Positions 21,908 through 33,366 of a stretch of DNA of 64,000 nt are shown one piece after another. This DNA comes from Rhizophagus irregularis (taxonomy: Eukaryota; Glomeromycota; Glomeromycetes; Glomerales; Glomeraceae), in assembly GCF_026210795.1 (NCBI RefSeq), contig NC_089438.1, positions 3,617,501 to 3,681,500 on the forward strand. Direction: 5' to 3'. Both the position numbers and the translations under genes were made by a program. The notes under the pieces are model-generated. The model saw nothing but the letters and a program-made list of their open reading frames with translations, was not told where the DNA came from and searched no databases. Within the stretch, counting starts at the first letter, position 1. The number at the start of each line of letters is the position of its first letter.

Positions 21908-23645
21908 TATTAGCAGTCACCCGTTGCTTCGCACTGGGATTTACGTTATATATAACAGATAATAAATTATGCACATAAAAATAATATATAAATAAGTAGA
22001 GATATATATATAAAATCTATAAATTTTTTAGTGATTAAATGGATAGTCATTGGGTTGAATAGTTTTTTTTTTTATTTACAATTAAAAAAATATTGGTTTA
22101 TATAATAAAATAATTATATTACTGTGCTTGAAAAAATAAAAAAAATTTTAGCAAAAAAATACGGTAATTAGGAAAAATAATTATTATTAAAAATAAGAAT
22201 CGGAAAAAAAGGCGTGACCGTAACGGCGAAATGCCATAGCGTTAATCCGATCACTGATCTAGATTCAAGTCTAAAAAAATAAAATAAACAATAATATACT
22301 TATATAACAATAATTAAAAAAAAATATATGGAAAAAATTATATAAAAAAAATAGTATGGATTATAAAGGAAAATTAAAAATATTTGAAAAATAATTTTCA
22401 GTTTTAGAAATAACAAACCAAAAAAGGAAAGGGTGAGTCGGAAAACTATGGCCCGCCGTAAGCACGGAAAGGTTTGCTTTTAAAAGAAAAAAGAAAAAAA
22501 TTAAAAAAAATAACTTTAAAAAAAACTGTAAAAAATATCAAAAAAAAAATTGGTTTAAAAAAAAAAACAAAAAAAATGGGTTGAAAAAAAACAAATAAAA
22601 AAAATGGGTTGAAAAAAATTTTTTTTTTAAAGATCGAAAGAGGACCGGAAATGAAATTTATATAAAGTAATTTTAGTAATTACAAGTTTCAAGTAGGTTT
22701 CAATATAATTTTAATAGAAAATAGATACTTTGTTGACATACTACATGTACTGTGTATGATTTAATTACAATGTAATTGGTTCAGTACTAATGAAAAAAAA
22801 AATATTAAGGGTAAAAAGTATTAGTAAAAAAAAATCCTAAATTTATCAATAAGAAAAAAAGATGAAAAATTCGGTTTGAAAAAAAAAGCCAACCCGAAAA
22901 AAGAAAAGGTAAAAAAAATTTTTCAGATTGGAAAAAAAGCCAAAGCCAACTTGAAAAAAGAAAAAGGTTTAAAGAATTCGAAAAAAAACTGAAAAAAAAA
23001 TTGGGAAGAGGGACAAAGAGAAAAATCGGGTTAAAAAAAGAAACCGAAAAGGAAAAAGAAAAAAAAATTGATAGAAAAAGAAAAAAAAAGTGAAACAAAA
23101 ATTTGGGGAAAGAAAAAAGATAAAGAAAGAAATCGCTTAAAAAAAGGGAAATTTTCGAAAAAAAAGGAATCCAAAAAAAAAATAAGTACTGAAAAACATT
23201 CTGATCCAAAAAGACTGAAAAAAAAAATTTTTTAAAAAATAATAATACGGTCTAAAAAAAGATCGATAAAAAATAATACAAAAAAATCGGTCTTAAAAGA
23301 CCAATAAAATAGGATTATTTAATTTAATAAAAAGAAATAATTTTTTAGTTTAGGAAAAAAATTTAAACCTAAACGGGAAAAGAATGAGAAAAAACAAATT
23401 TTTTCGATTTGAAAAAAAAACCAGAATTTTTTTGGTTCCTTTTTTTTTAAATTTTTCAAACCGAAAAAAAATTTTTCTTCCTTTTCTCCTTTCAGTTTGA
23501 TAAAAAAAATTAATAATCAAAAAAAAATTCCGATTATAAAATTTCATTAACCGAAATTGGATTAGTTGATTGGAATGCACACGGATCGAATAGTTTTTGA
23601 CCATAGACGGATTCAAATTATTTATACGGGGACTATCAAACAAAT
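21908..23645. mobile_element. Repeat element inserted in the 3' flank of F-box gene 3
   Basis: F-box gene flanks elsewhere read TTAGTTATTTAAAATATCAGATAGA without interruption. Here the flank stops at TTTAGTTATT (about 21907) and resumes with TTTAGTTATAAAAATTTAAAATATCAG at about 23650, leaving about 1.74 kb of foreign sequence between two copies of TTTAGTTAT (possible target duplication). The insert starts with CAGTCACCCGTTGCTTCGCA, holds a copy of the repeat head seen at 9747, and is mostly purine-rich from 22860 to 23560. Its left end matches 166-310. It has no credible coding frame. Confidence 0.6.
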
Positions 23646-25075
23646 TTTTTAGTTATAAAAATTTAAAATATCAGATAGAAATATTTTTTCTAAAAATAAA
23701 TATTCATTTATTATTAATTAAGTATTTTTATTATTCATGACAGTAATGTACTAGTAGAAGGGGACTAAAATTAACTTGAGCTTTTGTATTAACTATTTTT
23801 ATTATCTCTTAAAGCTTATTTAAAATAAATTATATTTTTACAGTATATATTAATTGAATGATCCTTAAAACTATATAGAATAGTTATAGGTAACTTTCAC
23901 ATAGATTTTTTCATATAAATCTATATAAAAGTAGTGTAATTTAGGTACAGTTAGTGAAAAATTATTCACTTCATTTTTTTTCTTTAGGTTCGGCCAGGGA
24001 TTTGCATATGATAATAGAAGCAACCTGAGCGTGCTCAGCAGATACCGAAATTTTACCATCTTTTTTTTTAAGCAATAATTGATTACCAATCAGTTTTATT
24101 TTGTTAATCTTTCAATTAATATTTCAAATTTTATTTTTTTCAGAACATTTAAATCTAATTATAATAAAATTTTGTTAAAGTTTACTGTCATATATAACAT
24201 TTACTTGTTTTAGTTATTTTAAAAGTTACTTTGTTCACATGTCCATATTTGGAAATACTGACTGCCTCCCATTTTTATCCGCTTATAATATTTTCAAATA
24301 ACTTCCTTTCTTATTTTATTTATTACAATAATAATAATTTTTTGTAATAATTTTCCATAGATAATGATAACTAAAGTATTAAACAGCGCAGTCATTATTT
24401 TAAAGTCAACTTTCTGATTTACTAAAATAATTTATAGTATCTTTAAGAATAACTACTTTTGACATTATTAAATTAGTTATTATATTTTTGAATTTTGAGA
24501 AAACATTTATGTCATTTAATACCAATTTGTTTTAACAATAAAATTTCAAGTTATTAGAAAAAAATGTTGTTAAAATAGATGAAAATTTTAAGTCATAATT
24601 AATTATCTTTATTTACAAGTTATATTCGTTAATAATATGAATTTCCTTCACATAATAATGGCAAAATATTCCTTTTGGTTTTATACTACTTTATTGTACA
24701 TAACTAAACTGATTGGATAATACATTTTTTAATCTATCATGATTTTTAATGCATATAATGATATTGATTGAATGTATTTTTCAAAAAATAAAGTATATAA
24801 TAATGAAATAATTTGGTGTGGTGTTAGATGATCGACAAAGCTTTTTTTTTTTTGTGATTTTTTGAAAAAGGAAATTTCTTACTTTAATAATCTGTGATTT
24901 CTGTGATCATCAGCTGACTTCTTGAACGCTTTATTGTTTTAAAAATGGGTTTTGTCAATCAGCTGTTGTGCAACTGTATTACGTTTTAAAAGACCACCTT
25001 TTCTTTTAAAAAAATTAAATAATCTTTTTTACTCTATTTAAACATAAAATTGAAGTCACATTTATTAATCCCAAT
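23646..25075. other. Resumed 3' flank of F-box gene 3 and upstream region of the kinase gene
   Basis: The flank homology runs to about 23790 (GTACTAGTAG...ATTAACTTGAGCTTTTGTATT). Beyond it the region is AT-rich with no gene that can be supported. A TATTTAAA sequence at 25035-25045 lies about 35 bp before the kinase start codon and may be part of its promoter. Confidence 0.45.
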
Positions 25076-26770
25076 ATGGAAGAATTTATGCTCACTGATG
25101 ATGTATTTGAGCAAATAAAAGATTTTGTCTATAATAGTCTAACTGAAGAACAAAGTTTGCTAATTGATAAGCTGATATTAAATGAAGAATTAAAATTACG
25201 TTATAAAGGAAATGGTTTATGCAAAGATTGTAAGCAACCTAGAGCTTCTTATTATTGGTGTCAATGTAAATTTCAACAAAATTTCAAAAACTGGACCAGT
25301 GGAAATTATAAAGTTGATAAGTTTATTCAAAAAACACAACTTAAAGCTAAAGATTATAATTGTGTTTTAGAATGGATTGAATATGATAGATTTGAAAATG
25401 TTGAATACTTGGCAAAAGGAGGGTTTGGAACTATTTATAAAGCAATTTGGAAGGATGGATGGATATACAGTTGGGATTTTGAAAATAATAAATGGAGAAG
25501 AAGTAAAAATTATTGTAGGGATTATGAGAATTTTCCTGTTGTGTTAAAATGCTTACATAATTCTCAAGATATTACATCCGATTTTTTAGGAGAAGTAAGT
25601 TATTTATTATTATATAATTTACAAGATATTATTATAAATGTTAAACTGTCCATTAATTATTGTTATTATGGATTCTTTTTTTTTTTTTAGATTGAAGCCC
25701 ATATTATGTTTTTTTCAAAAAGTGTATTTAATATAACACCCTGTTATGGCATTACTAAGGATCCAGAATCTAAAAATTTTATGTTAGTAATGGGATATGT
25801 AATAAATGGTAGTTTAAGACAACATTTAAATAATAGTTTTAATTCAACAAAATGGGTTGAAAAATTGGAAACTTTACAAGATATTGCACAAGGCCTCGTT
25901 TATATTCATGAAAATGGATCAATTCATCGTGATTTTCATTGTGGTAATATATTAAAAGATAGCCGCTATACTTTCATTACTGATTTTGGATTATGTCGAC
26001 CAGTAAATGTAAAACCATCTCAAAATGAATGTAAAGAATTATATGGGGTATTACCCTATGTAGCACCAGAAGTTTTAAGAGGAAAAGAATATACTCAAGA
26101 AAGTGATATATATGGATTTGGAATTATTGCATATGAAGTCTGTACAGGGCTTCCTCCTTATCATGATATTGTTCATGATAAATTCTTAGCTATTAGTATT
26201 TGTCAAGGACTTAGGCCAAAATCAAATTATAAAATTCCTCAATTAATTCTAAACATAATTAAACAATGTTGGGATGCTGATCCTTTAAAACGACCTAAAG
26301 CAAAAGAAATAAAAGATTTATTATATGAATTACATTTTTCAAGTAAATTTCGGAGTGATCGTGAAATCAATAAGCAAATTGAAGACGCAGATAAAATTAA
26401 TGAGAAGTTAACATCATCATCATCATTATATACTGGTCCTACTCTTTCATATACTACAAATCCTCAAGCAGTTTACACAAGTAGACTTTTGGATTTTAAA
26501 AATCTTCCAAAACCAAAAAATTCTATTGATAACAAGGATGATGATGATTCATTTGGAGAATATTCAGGTAATTAATTTCCCAATTTATTTACAAAAGAAA
26601 ATTCTTCAAATACTTCATTGATATATATAATTATTTTTTTTATTATAGAATCAATAGAAGTGATAGATTTTACTAAACTAAACCTAGGTATTAACTAATT
26701 ACATGATTTATTTTATTAATAATATTATTATTTAATAATTTATTTTTTACTTATAGATAAAAGTAACTGA
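25076..26770 (+). CDS. TKL-like protein kinase, complete and apparently active
   Basis: Four exons: 25076-25594, 25691-26567, 26649-26687 and 26757-26770 (GT-AG introns), giving 482 residues. In order there is a short helical N-terminus, a Cys-rich head (CKDCKQPRASYYWCQC, about 58-73), NWTSGN/KVDKFIQ, a glycine loop AKGGFGTIY (about 115), the lysine strand VVLKCL, the catalytic loop HRDFHCGN, DFGL, YVAPEVLRGKEYT and the C-lobe QCWDADPLKRPKAKEI. The tail contains YTSRLLDFKNLPKPKNS and ends SIEVIDFTKLNLDKSN. All residues needed for catalysis are visible. The Cys-rich head plus WTSGN plus kinase layout matches the other kinases of this window. Exon 1 ends exactly before the alpha-C region, as in the minus-strand modules, so gene structure is conserved. 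Confidence 0.88.
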
Positions 26771-27905
26771 ATGAAAGATAAAGGAACTTGGGTATAAATT
26801 CTTTACATTTACTATTTATTTTCTTTTACATTACTATAGTATGATATCTTATTGTATATTTTGATTAAAATCTTATAAATAAAGTATTTATAAACTATAT
26901 GAAAAATAAATAGATGATTTGTATGTAGTATGTTATAAAATTATGACAAAGTAAAATATTACATTGTTATATACTGTATGTTAATCTTATTATAAAGTTA
27001 CCCAGCTCAAAGGGAGGTCAAAAATCTATTACGATTTAGCCCATCGTTTGAGTTTGATCCAATTTGGAGCTCTAATTACAAAGGGCGGCCAAAATTATCC
27101 GGACACTTTGTTTTGCCAAAATCATCACATGTTGATGTGATATAAAAGACATAATTTTGTCGTATTAATCACGATAGGTCAAAATAATCATGTAAATCTT
27201 TCCTTTTTTAGACAATTTTTGATAATGTTGGCCAGAATCCTATTTCCTGTTTTAGTAACAGTCTGACACTATAATAATTCCGGCCCTGAAAAAATGTGTA
27301 CGGCCTAATCAGCCAATAGCAACATTTTTTGGCTGGACCTTATTTTTGGGTCCTTGTATAATGTTTGTTTCTGTTAATACTATATATTGAAATTATTTAA
27401 CTCAAGATCCGGCCATAAATCAGTGAAATTTATTATTTTTGCGCCAACAGAAGGAAAAAAGCTATTATAAGCTTTCTTAATTATTTGCAGAAGCAATAAT
27501 TCTTTCAAGTAAGATCTTGAAAGTCAAAAAAAAATTATAAAAAAAAAGTTATAATGCATTGTTATAATATTTTTATAAAGAAATCTAGGTTAAATTGTGG
27601 ATTAGTTACATCCCCTATAGAAAATTTTCTGGGAAAAATTCCGATAAATGATCATTTTTTTAAAAACTCCGATATGTGATTAATTTTCTAAAAATTTAAA
27701 AATTTTTATAGGGACCATGAGTTTCGCTCGTTAGTTTTTCGCTATAGCCTTGTAATATATTATTAATGGCAGATACTGTAATTACTTTATTGTCAATATT
27801 AATTAATCTTAGCAGTAATTAATAATTATGAGGAAAAAAAGAAAAAAAGATGGGATTATCAATTAATTATTCATATTATACAAGTATACATACGAAATGA
27901 TCAGC
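26771..27905. other. Spacer with a dispersed repeat
   Basis: No gene. The first 230 bp are the 3' flank of the kinase gene. A repeat occupies about 26998-27360 and is listed separately. The remainder is AT-rich, with a small direct repeat in TTCTGGGAAAAATTCCGATAAATGAT / AAACTCCGATATGTGAT near 27620-27680. Confidence 0.4.
26998..27360. repeat. Dispersed repeat related to the element at 3169-3386
   Basis: Shares AATAATCATGTA.ATCTTTCC (27184), GGCCAG (27229) and ATAATTCCGGCCCTGAAAAA (27274) with the interior of the 3169-3386 element, in the same order and similar spacing. It also has extra sequence on the left (AATTATCCGGACACTTTG). It is noticeably richer in G+C than its surroundings. Non-coding; probably a DNA-transposon remnant. 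Confidence 0.5.
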
Positions 27906-27924
27906 GCGCCTAATTATTAAAACA

Positions 27925-28042
27925 TGTCGCACGAAATTAATTGTGTGACAATATCTGAATCAAAAATGGAATATAAATTTATACTCTTACAATAAAATGA
28001 TACGCCACACCCCTATTTTTTTTCCTTCTTTTCGTTTACAAT
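27925..28042 (+). promoter_or_regulatory. Conserved upstream block of F-box gene 4
   Basis: It contains ATTAATTGTGTGACAATATC, AATGGAATATAAATTTA with the TATA box at 27972 (71 bp before the ATG), TTACAATAAAATGATACGCCAC, and CCTTCTTTTCGTTTACAAT adjoining the ATG. Confidence 0.65.
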
Positions 28043-29614
28043 ATGTCATGTTCAAAAATATTTTCAGGAGATTTACCTGAATTAATATATGAAATCATCA
28101 AAAATTTTCAGAATGATTATTCAACCTTACATTCATGTATTTTAGTTAATAGATTATGGTGTCGTCTAGCGATCCCATTATTATGGGAAAATCCATTTTC
28201 AATTACTACCGGAAATTATAATTTTATTGAAGTTTACTTATATAATTTAAATGATTATTTAAAAACAAAAATAAATGATTATCAAATTATTAATTATTTA
28301 TTACCTTCAAATACACTTTTTAATTATCCTAGTTTTATAAAATATTTGAACATATATAAAATTGCTCTTTCTATTGAGAGGTGGTTAAAAGCTAATTATA
28401 AAGCTTCAAATTCAGTAAATTTGGTAACATATAATTCAATTTTAGCATCGGTATTTGAATTTGAAAAATTAATTAATATGTCACTAATTAAATTATTTAT
28501 TGAAAATGAAGTAAATTTACATACTTTGGAAATTGGGATAAGCGCAGCTTTCTACAAATATTATAATGTTTATGTTGATATTTCTGAGATAATTTTACAA
28601 AATCCTAATTTCATTCATAATATTAGAAATTTAAGCCTTTCTGCTGAAAATAATCATTGTAAAAATGCGTTAATTAAAAATTATATATCACAAATAATTG
28701 GCTTACATCAAAATCTTAAAAGAATTTTATTTGGTCATAAGAGTTTATCTTTGTATCAATCATTAGTATTATCAAAAGAATTTAATTGCTCAAATACCTT
28801 AAATACAATCATTTTTTGTCGAGTCAGTTTTAATGGTATAAATAATTTAGTTAATGTATTTGAAAATTTAAATGTTTTAGAATCTGTTCATATCATTTAT
28901 TGTTCTACTTTAGATAATTTTATTCAACAAATTACTAACTTAACCAAACCACTTAAACTAAAATCTTTATTTATAAGGGTGAATCTGCCAACTGATTCAT
29001 TACAATCATTATTACAAAAATATGGGAATTATTTAGAAAATTTCAAATGCGGGAGTTACGAATTTGAAGTTCAACAACGGCACTTAGAATTAATTATGAA
29101 ATATTGCATAAATATCAAATTTCTTGACTTATATGGAATTGAAAGTCACATTACTTCTAAAATGTTTGGTTTGATTGAAAATATTAACCAAAGTCTTAAT
29201 TATCTTTCAATCAATGTAGGAAATTGTCAAAATGAGCTAATATTACAAAATTTAGGACAAATACTCCCTTCTAAACTTGAATATTTAAGTTTGGCTCTTC
29301 GCTTGATTAAAGTAAATGATTTTGAAGTATTCTTAAAAAATTCTCAAGATACTTTCTTTAAAAAATTTTTAATTAGTAATTTGGTACGAGAATATAGTGA
29401 TGATATTGATATTTTACCTTATATAAAAGAATATATTATGAAGAAGAAAAGAGTCCAATATTTGGCAATTAAGAATACTATACGCAATAGGGCAGATGTA
29501 AATTTGTCTAATTTTAAAGATGAAGTGAAGGAATTTAAGTTACATAATATTATAGTTCTAAAATATATTGATTTATTTACTGATGTTAATAGATTTATAA
29601 ATGAAATTGATTAA
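28043..29614 (+). CDS. F-box protein, paralogue 4 of 4
   Basis: Single-exon gene of 523 residues. The F-box is identical or nearly identical to paralogue 1 (GDLPELIYEIIKNF, NRLWCRLAIPLLWENPF). The body keeps ENLNVLESVHIIYC, KYCINIKFLDLYGI and the long block around YIKEYIMKKKRVQYLAIKNT; the C-terminus changes to VNRFINEID. It has a roughly 10-residue segment (LVTYNSILAS) near residue 128, like paralogue 2 and unlike paralogue 1, although elsewhere it is closest to paralogue 1. That mosaic pattern suggests recombination or gene conversion among copies. The presumed function is SCF substrate receptor. Confidence 0.85.
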   Translation: MSCSKIFSGDLPELIYEIIKNFQNDYSTLHSCILVNRLWCRLAIPLLWENPFSITTGNYNFIEVYLYNLNDYLKTKINDYQIINYLLPSNTLFNYPSFIKYLNIYKIALSIERWLKANYKASNSVNLVTYNSILASVFEFEKLINMSLIKLFIENEVNLHTLEIGISAAFYKYYNVYVDISEIILQNPNFIHNIRNLSLSAENNHCKNALIKNYISQIIGLHQNLKRILFGHKSLSLYQSLVLSKEFNCSNTLNTIIFCRVSFNGINNLVNVFENLNVLESVHIIYCSTLDNFIQQITNLTKPLKLKSLFIRVNLPTDSLQSLLQKYGNYLENFKCGSYEFEVQQRHLELIMKYCINIKFLDLYGIESHITSKMFGLIENINQSLNYLSINVGNCQNELILQNLGQILPSKLEYLSLALRLIKVNDFEVFLKNSQDTFFKKFLISNLVREYSDDIDILPYIKEYIMKKKRVQYLAIKNTIRNRADVNLSNFKDEVKEFKLHNIIVLKYIDLFTDVNRFINEID

Positions 29615-31858
29615 TTATTTAGTTGTTATTTAAAATATCAGATATCAATTTTATAAATGGATGTTGTTTTATAAATTAGTACTTATCCTAAAAATAAATA
29701 TTATTTATTAATAATCAATATTGTTATTAATGACAATTTTATAATTTAAAATCGTTAATGTACTAGGAGGAGATTAAAATTAACTTGAGCTTTAGTACGT
29801 CTCAAATTACCAATTAACCATTGTTTATTTTCTCTTCTAAATAGATAACCATTTGTGCACTTCCGATTTAACTTCATTATAAATGATATTTTCAATATAT
29901 TATTTCCCTTAAATTTTTCTAACCAACAATTAGAAACTTTGGCTAAATTTCTTGTAAATATAAATGTTTTGGCATTAATAAATCTATTAACTAAATTCTT
30001 TATTTAAAAATTATTTAATAATATAGCACGTAGGTTATTTATTTAATTCCGTTATTACTTATATATATAATATCAAAATAATTCAAATTATATTGTCTTA
30101 CTTAGAGATTTTAATTATTTAGGAATCGGAATCAGTGTTAATAAACAAAAGCATTTGATAGTTGATACTAGATCAAAAAGCAAGCAGACTAAACGGGAAC
30201 TTTTAAATGATTTAATGATTTACATTAATCAATAAAAAAATTTAATCAACAAACAAGGACTATACAGGTGACCCGACGGGTAATCTGCCAGATTGACCTG
30301 ACGGTTGACCCACCTGCCTCCACCCGGGTGAAAATTATTACCACCCGGATACCCGCCCATCACGGGTAAGTTAACACTATTGATTAACATTAGGTTTTGA
30401 CCATTATTGTAATCAAATTTTTTTATTTTCAGCATTTAATGGCATGCCTAGCAATGAGAGTTCATCCTACGATATGAAAAATACTGTTTTTTATTTTACT
30501 ACAAATTCTTAATTTGTTATTATAAAAATAACTGATTAATCGTTTTAAATATGATTGGTAAAACAATTCTAACCTAAATTTGTAAAAATATAACTTTTTT
30601 TATATCTTACCTATAAAGGTACTACAGAATTCAATTAGCACTAATACATATATAATAAATTACCACAAAACTTCCATAATATATTTCTAAAAAAAAAACA
30701 GTTCTTGATTTTTAATAAAATAACCTTTTTTCATTTTATTTAAAAGGTGTATTAGAAATCTTTTAATAAAAAAATCTGTTAATTTTCGTTTTTTATTTAA
30801 AAAAGATGAATTCCCTGTAAAAAATCTGATCCGTGTTTTATCTTTCCATGTTTTTTCCGTGAATGTATCATTTTCATGGAATTAATAGCCTTAAATCATG
30901 GAAATTTTCATCTCGCTAACACGGATATCCGTGAATGTATCATTTTCACGGAATTTTTACGAAAGACATGGAGAAATAATGGAAATATTCGGATAAAAAT
31001 TTTTTATAGGGATTCCAGACTTTTTTTGATAAAATAAATATTTTTTGTTTTCATTTAAAAAAAAAATTTTCGGTTTTTCAAATGTAAATGGCCAAGTATT
31101 GTCATTTTTGTTTTTTTTTAAAAAAAAACGACTGTTAAATTTTTTTAACCTGAAAATTAAGAATTTTTCATTTGATTTTAATAAATAAACGCATAAAATC
31201 AATCCAAGAAATTTACCATAAAGGGAAATTATAAAAAGAAGTTTTGAAAAATCAATTTTAAAATTTTAAAATTTCGATTTTTACAATTTTGTCCAATATT
31301 CTGTAATTTATTAATAAAAAATAATTATGTATTAATAATATTATAATGGCTATATATTATACTGTTTACTATACTGACAAAGTATGAGACAAATGGCAAA
31401 AAAATGAGATAATATTTTTTATTGCCATCATTCCTTATCATAACTTAATAATTTTATTAAATATGTCACTAATTAATTGACCGTTTAATCAATAAATATG
31501 AATTTTTTAAAATCAGCTACTAGACTTTCTTAACAAGTTTAATTGGTCCTTAAATTCGTATAAATAATCAAATATTGCATAAATTTTCTTTCTTTTTAAA
31601 AATTAATGAAAAAATAGTAAATTATTTGTAAAATACTAATAGATAAAATAAATTTCAAGCATAAATTATAGTATATACTGTTAAAATATAATGCAATAAT
31701 TAAAAGGTTATAAAGAACGAGTACAATATACGCCAAAAGTTCTTGCATTAAGTAGCTATTTATAAACCCTTAAAAAACTAAATTTTCATTGAAATATATA
31801 ATAAATGGTAAGAAAATAATAAATTTTGTGAATTACAGTTTATGGGTATTAGATATTT
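29615..31858. other. 3' flank of F-box gene 4 and noncoding spacer
   Basis: Flank homology to gene 2 runs to about 29960. A G+C-rich island at 30265-30380 has repeated ACCCG/CGGGT words (for example GACCCGACGGGT, CACCCGGGTG), probably a repeat fragment. At 30857-30885 and 30928-30956 the nearly identical 28-mers with CCGTGAATGTATCATTTTCA form a direct repeat, and the right copy is itself partly palindromic. No gene seen. Confidence 0.45.
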
Positions 31859-33299
31859 CTATTTAAAAATTTGAAATACTTCATAATCTTCTATTGAAAA
31901 TGAAGATTCTGTTCTAATCTTTTTTTCATAATAATGTTGTTTACACCAACAACGGTCATATAAATCACCACTCGCAAACACAATATTAATATCATTACCA
32001 AATGTAGAGCCACATTCAACATGATAAAATAATGCATAATTTAACTTAAAATTGGGTCTTTAAAATTATACTTACTTTAAAAGAAAATATAAAACTATCT
32101 TTAGTTTCACCCATTTATTATTTTGTGACTCCCATTTCAAAGGATTATATCCCCAATAATTTCTTTATTTTAATAAATATTACAGTATGAGGTATATTAT
32201 CACATAATTCATGAAATTTCTTAGGAGTAAATCCATCTCTACTTCCTCTTAACAATAGTTTGAATTCATATTATAGATATAATTCTTTTGTACAAGTGTA
32301 TCTGCTTTTAATATCTAACTTATCAATCCATCTTGAAATTAAAGAAGCAATATTTAAATTTACAATTTTTGAATTAATAATTCCATCAATATTTTTATTT
32401 CTGGGAAGTAAAATATTATCATTTGATTTTCTATTCGGATTTAAATAGGAATTTAAAAGTTGTTATATGGATGAACTTTTTGAATTCTTCAGAAGATAAA
32501 CTAAAAAATCTAATTAAGGGTAAACAATGTTGCAAAGTATGTTCCATCATTTTGAAATCATCATCTGACAAGTTGTGGAATCTGGAAGGAGTGTAGGATT
32601 TTTTTCAAGTCCCCATCTTAATACATGTTCCCAAATTTCTGCTTCTTTCATTTGTAAATCATCTCTTTTAATGAGTGAAATCAAAGACTTTTCAGAAATT
32701 GAGATAAAATCAAACGAATTAAATATTTTATGAGATTTAGATATACAATCTGTACAGAAATTTGTAGATTTAATAAAGAATTGGGTTGAAAACTTAGTTG
32801 CTCGATAAATTAATCCAAAATGTTGTTCCATCCATACAACTTTATTTTTAATTAAATACTCTTATAAATAATCAACTAGTTCTCGAATATGAAGTTGATC
32901 AGCAGCAACCAATATTCTTAAAAAATTTCTGAAGGTACTTGCTCGTTTAAAGAAATTATTCCGCCATAAATATATCTAAACATAAAAAAAATTATATTAT
33001 AAAAGTTATTTAGGCGCAAGTATAAATTAGAATGTAAAACTTTAAAATAATTTGAAAAATTTCTGGTGAGATATTTGGCAACTTTATGTGAGCTAAAACA
33101 TTATTATCATTCATTTTATTGGAAGACAGAGATCGTCGTAGAAATGGAGAACGATGACGTAGGATTATCATGTGAACGGAATATTTTCACGTTTGGATCA
33201 GTGGATCTTCCCAACTTCAATAGTAATATCATAATTTTCATCATCTTCCAAAATTTCCATATAACTTTGACTTAAATTTGGGAAAAATTGTTTAGACAT
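31859..33299 (-). pseudogene. Degenerate BTB-BACK-TLDc gene
   Basis: Minus-strand pieces in the right order: the N-terminus MSKQFFPNLSQSYMEIL with DDENYDITIEVG, typical of BTB proteins of this fungal group; FRYIYGGIISLNEQ from the end of the BTB fold; a BACK domain (ISLIKRDDLQMKEAEIWEHV, WGLEKNPTLLPDS); a linker; and a TLDc-like domain (LLLRGSRDGFTPKKFHELCD, GYNPLKWES) to the last exon with SSFSIEDYEVFQIFK. Stops and frame changes interrupt the BTB part (near 33200 and 33100), the linker and the TLDc part (near 32160), so no single product is possible. By family it would have been a cullin-3 adaptor with a TLDc domain. Every domain is still recognisable, so loss is fairly recent. Confidence 0.8.
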
Positions 33300-33366
33300 C
33301 TTTTTCTGTTTAAATTAATAAATAAAAAAAAAAGAGTAAATGAATTTTCTTCCTTTTTTTTTGTTT

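Noticed and set aside
22805-23209. Second Phe-rich open frame on the minus strand
   Set aside because: Same purine-tract artefact inside the inserted repeat element.
30265-30380. G+C-rich patch considered as an exon
   Set aside because: Both strands consist of repeated ACCCG/CGGGT words without a sensible reading frame; treated as a repeat fragment.
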